From Sphingopyxis sp. YR583 (GTDB lineage Bacteria; Pseudomonadota; Alphaproteobacteria; Sphingomonadales; Sphingomonadaceae), in contig NZ_FNWK01000004.1 of NCBI RefSeq assembly GCF_900108295.1, positions 186,001 to 250,000 on the forward strand: a stretch of DNA of 64,000 nucleotides. The letters are read 5' to 3'. A model generated the notes under the pieces. It was not told the DNA's origin. It made no database searches and saw only the letters and a list, made by a program, of their open reading frames with translations. Shown piece after piece: positions 63,405 to 64,000 of this stretch. The stretch's first letter is position 1. Each line of letters starts with the position of its first letter. A program made the translations under genes and the position numbers.

Positions 63405-63722
63405 GTGTCGATCATGCAATTGTGATCGCGCCGGGCCTCGCCGTAGGCGAAACAGACTTTGCAGAACGTTCCACGACTGTCTGGAGCAGCTTTCAGGCGG
63501 ACGCCGGCTTGCCGTCAAAAATGGTCGCATTTGCCGCACCACGCTCTGTTTCACGTCTGGCTTGGTGACAAACGAAGGCGCCAAGTGACATGATGCCAAG
63601 CTATGGCGCGACGAAGAATGGCAATTCCTCATGGATTTTGCTTGAAAGTCGACAGTCCGCATGCGGCCATCTGGAGCCACCATCCATGATCGCTGGCATT
63701 CGGGAAGGCACCGCGAACGTCG
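63405..63722. other. Gene-free region after the Lrp gene
   Basis: Roughly 320 bases in which I see no convincing gene, RNA or repeat; the short frames on both strands have no start signals or family likeness. Confidence 0.4.
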
Positions 63723-64000
63723 CTACCAACCGATCGGGGTACCCGCTTGCACACGCTTTGCCCGAGCCGGGGCCAGCATGGCGAAGCGGTCGACAGCGCC
63801 GCCGCCGCAATTGCCGTTCTCGCCAAGGATCGGAGCGGAATATCGCGTGTTGTAGATGTCGAGGACAACGGCGCCGCGCTGCATCGTGAACCATCGCCCG
63901 GTCCCTTTGCTTCGAGGTCCAACCAGCGCGCTCGTTATGGCATCGTTCCTGATCGCATAGGTCCAAGGACGGGCGTCGAGCTGCTTCCAGCCGCCACTGC
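63723..64000 (-). CDS. 3' end of an unidentified gene cut by the window edge
   Basis: The last 92 codons of a minus-strand frame that stays open to the window edge; the stop is at 63723-63725 and the start lies outside. The visible residues include WKQLDARPWTYAIRNDA, GTGRWFTMQRGAVVLDIYN and NGNCGGGAVDRFAML. Codon use is GC-rich at third positions like that of the neighbours, which favours a real gene. I do not recognise the family; the frame has no start inside the window. Confidence 0.5.
   Translation of the reverse strand, partial: SGGWKQLDARPWTYAIRNDAITSALVGPRSKGTGRWFTMQRGAVVLDIYNTRYSAPILGENGNCGGGAVDRFAMLAPARAKRVQAGTPIGW

Noticed and set aside
1..64000. CRISPR arrays, rRNA genes, riboswitches, intact insertion sequences, prophage or toxin-antitoxin pairs
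   Set aside because: Looked for and not seen; repeats are limited to the four intergenic hairpin elements listed.

Overview
This window is a high-GC alphaproteobacterial chromosome segment. The best guess from gene content is a sphingomonad, Sphingopyxis- or Sphingomonas-like. The grounds are an RcdA-type CtrA-degradation adaptor, CarD, a short-form HisG, paired DUF465 proteins, a very large TonB-dependent receptor, and hairpin repeats of the kind common in sphingomonad intergenic regions. The genus assignment is inference; no rRNA or other marker is present.

Positions 1-41,600 are mostly core chromosome. In order: a PilZ protein, DUF465 proteins and rcdA; hisG-hisD-nusB-thiL as one likely transcription unit; a cysteine-rich Sel1 protein and the membrane pyrophosphatase hppA; carD; truA-fmt facing recR-def; hrcA-grpE; rph-rdgB-hemW-xerC; rsmI-yraN-gshB diverging from a lipoprotein PBP activator; infC; a lipoprotein sugar-dehydrogenase-like protein; an S10 peptidase; uvrB; a membrane-anchored TPR regulator-like protein; acpP-fabF-mltG. 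Four intergenic hairpin repeats sit between these genes, and one elongator-type tRNA-Met (CAT) closes the block at 41,645-41,721.

After the tRNA and a gene-free stretch of about 350 bases comes a 21-kb catabolic block (42,072-63,404). It holds HAD hydrolase / DSD1-type PLP enzyme / RidA; LysR; an S9 peptidase; a four-gene minus-strand set of TonB receptor, AbgT transporter, M20 amidohydrolase and penicillin-acylase-family Ntn hydrolase; a second, paralogous LysR; LeuC-LeuD-like hydratase plus a fluoroacetate-dehalogenase-like hydrolase; then aromatic aminotransferase plus fumarylacetoacetase diverging from an Lrp/AsnC regulator.

The most interesting observation is a shared promoter motif. 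Four promoters of this block (HAD operon, S9 peptidase, TonB receptor operon, leuCD operon) each carry GCATNRWTYNAT-N9-GCATTGGS, with the same internal spacing and always oriented towards the structural gene. Two lie between a LysR gene and its divergent neighbour. I read this as one regulon run by the two paralogous LysR proteins for uptake and breakdown of an N-acylated or peptide-bound, possibly D-amino-acid-containing substrate. The substrate is unknown.

The right edge cuts a minus-strand gene whose start lies beyond the window.
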